This document shows positions 23,375 through 23,815 of a DNA stretch of 23,815 bases, piece by piece (the first letter of the stretch is position 1; every line of letters begins with the position of its first letter). The translations under genes and the position numbers were made by a program. The notes under the pieces are model-generated. The model saw nothing but the letters and a program-made list of their open reading frames with translations. It was not told the origin of the DNA and did no database searches. The stretch lies in the NCBI GenBank assembly GCA_027449525.1, contig DAIDLK010000003.1, positions 2,162 to 25,976 on the forward strand. The letters run 5' to 3'. The stretch is from Legionellaceae bacterium (GTDB lineage Bacteria; Pseudomonadota; Gammaproteobacteria; Legionellales; Legionellaceae).

Positions 23375-23815
23375 CGAAGGCGGAAGATTCTTCCGCTCGC
23401 AACGTTAGTACCTCAAAGCCTGAGGCAGTCACTAAAATCGTGTGCTCCCACTGCGCGGATAACTTTTTATCCCGCGTAATTGCGATGGGCCAGCCATTTT
23501 TTTCTAGATGTTTAACCTCCGCACTGCCCTGATTGATCATCGGCTCGATAGTAAAGGTCATTCCTTCCGTCAGTACTTCACCGGTTCCTGGTTTGCCATA
23601 ATGAGGCACTTGCGGCTCTTCATGCATGCGTTGACCAATCCCATGTCCACAATAATCCCGCACCACGGAATACTGATGTTGACGCGCTAATTGCGCAATG
23701 GCATGCCCAATATCACCAATGGTAGTGCCAGGTTTGACGATTGAAATTCCAGCGTATAAACACTGCTGCGTTACCTCGACCAAGCGCTTTGCATAGGGAG
23801 CGACTGTGCCAATAC
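23349..23815 (-). CDS. map: Map, methionine aminopeptidase type I, 3' part
   Basis: This enzyme removes the initiator methionine from nascent proteins. The C-terminal 155 or so residues are in the window and the frame stays open through base 23815, so the start lies beyond the edge. Visible motifs are VKPGTTIGDIGHAIAQ, the metal/substrate loop DYCGHGIGQRMHEEPQVPHYG with its metal-binding His, MTFTIEPMINQG with the metal-binding Glu, and QWEHTILVT with the final Glu ligand. The C-terminal extension after VLTLRAEE (about 12 residues) is a little longer than in E. coli. It is convergent with the membrane-fusion gene (26-bp overlap). Confidence 0.95.
   Translation of the reverse strand, partial: IGTVAPYAKRLVEVTQQCLYAGISIVKPGTTIGDIGHAIAQLARQHQYSVVRDYCGHGIGQRMHEEPQVPHYGKPGTGEVLTEGMTFTIEPMINQGSAEVKHLEKNGWPIAITRDKKLSAQWEHTILVTASGFEVLTLRAEESSAFAKTNDAVL

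Noticed and set aside
1..23815. tRNA/rRNA genes, CRISPR arrays, prophage genes
   Set aside because: Nothing resembling tRNA cloverleafs, rRNA, spaced direct repeats or phage structural genes was seen; almost all sequence is accounted for by protein genes.

Overview
The window (about 23.8 kb, mid-40s % GC by eye) is dense, compact chromosomal DNA from a gammaproteobacterium. The evidence is fused MnmC, GlnS, MreBCD, a Lol lipoprotein exporter, HemL, PhhA, and CarB/GreA sequences of gammaproteobacterial type. The style recalls Legionellales-like, host-associated or aquatic lineages, but that placement is a weak inference. Convergent genes overlap at their 3' ends (folD/mnmC, greA/unknown ORF, MFP/map), and ATGA start-stop overlaps are common.

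Layout. 1-3.5 kb: 3' end of folD, then hemL-mnmC on the minus strand. 3.5-3.8 kb: a small FlgM-like anti-sigma gene on the plus strand, behind a candidate promoter whose 17-bp spacer contains an 11-T tract. 3.8-13.7 kb: an unbroken minus-strand run, lolC(E/F)-lolD, mreB-mreC-mreD-bioC-phhA and truA-glnS-cysS, covering lipoprotein export, cell shape, biotin precursor and aromatic metabolism, and translation. 13.66-13.94 kb: a divergent intergenic region holding a perfect 25-bp palindrome made of two DnaA boxes. 13.9-17.6 kb: carB-greA on the plus strand, with no carA next to carB. 17.6-18.2 kb: an unrecognised gene whose 5' end is cut off by an insertion sequence. 18.18-19.38 kb: an intact IS3-family element (IS407-like) with orfA/orfB, an A AAA AAG frameshift site and imperfect terminal inverted repeats. 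19.4-22.2 kb: the minus-strand operon algD - alginate-lyase-family gene - alg8, with alg8 truncated by the IS. 22.2-23.4 kb: a divergent HlyD/Alg44-like membrane-fusion gene without a PilZ domain. 23.35-23.8 kb: the 3' part of map.

The main result is structural. Strand composition (G/T versus A/C richness) switches polarity twice: near the DnaA-box palindrome at about 13.7 kb (C-rich to G-rich on the plus strand, the polarity expected at a replication origin) and across the IS (back to C-rich). The IS has different genes cut at its two ends and no target-site duplication. The simplest reading is an origin-like locus or rearrangement breakpoint at about 13.7 kb, plus an IS-IS recombination (or a mis-join at a repeat) at about 18-19 kb. 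That event broke the alginate-type polysaccharide operon and beheaded a second gene.
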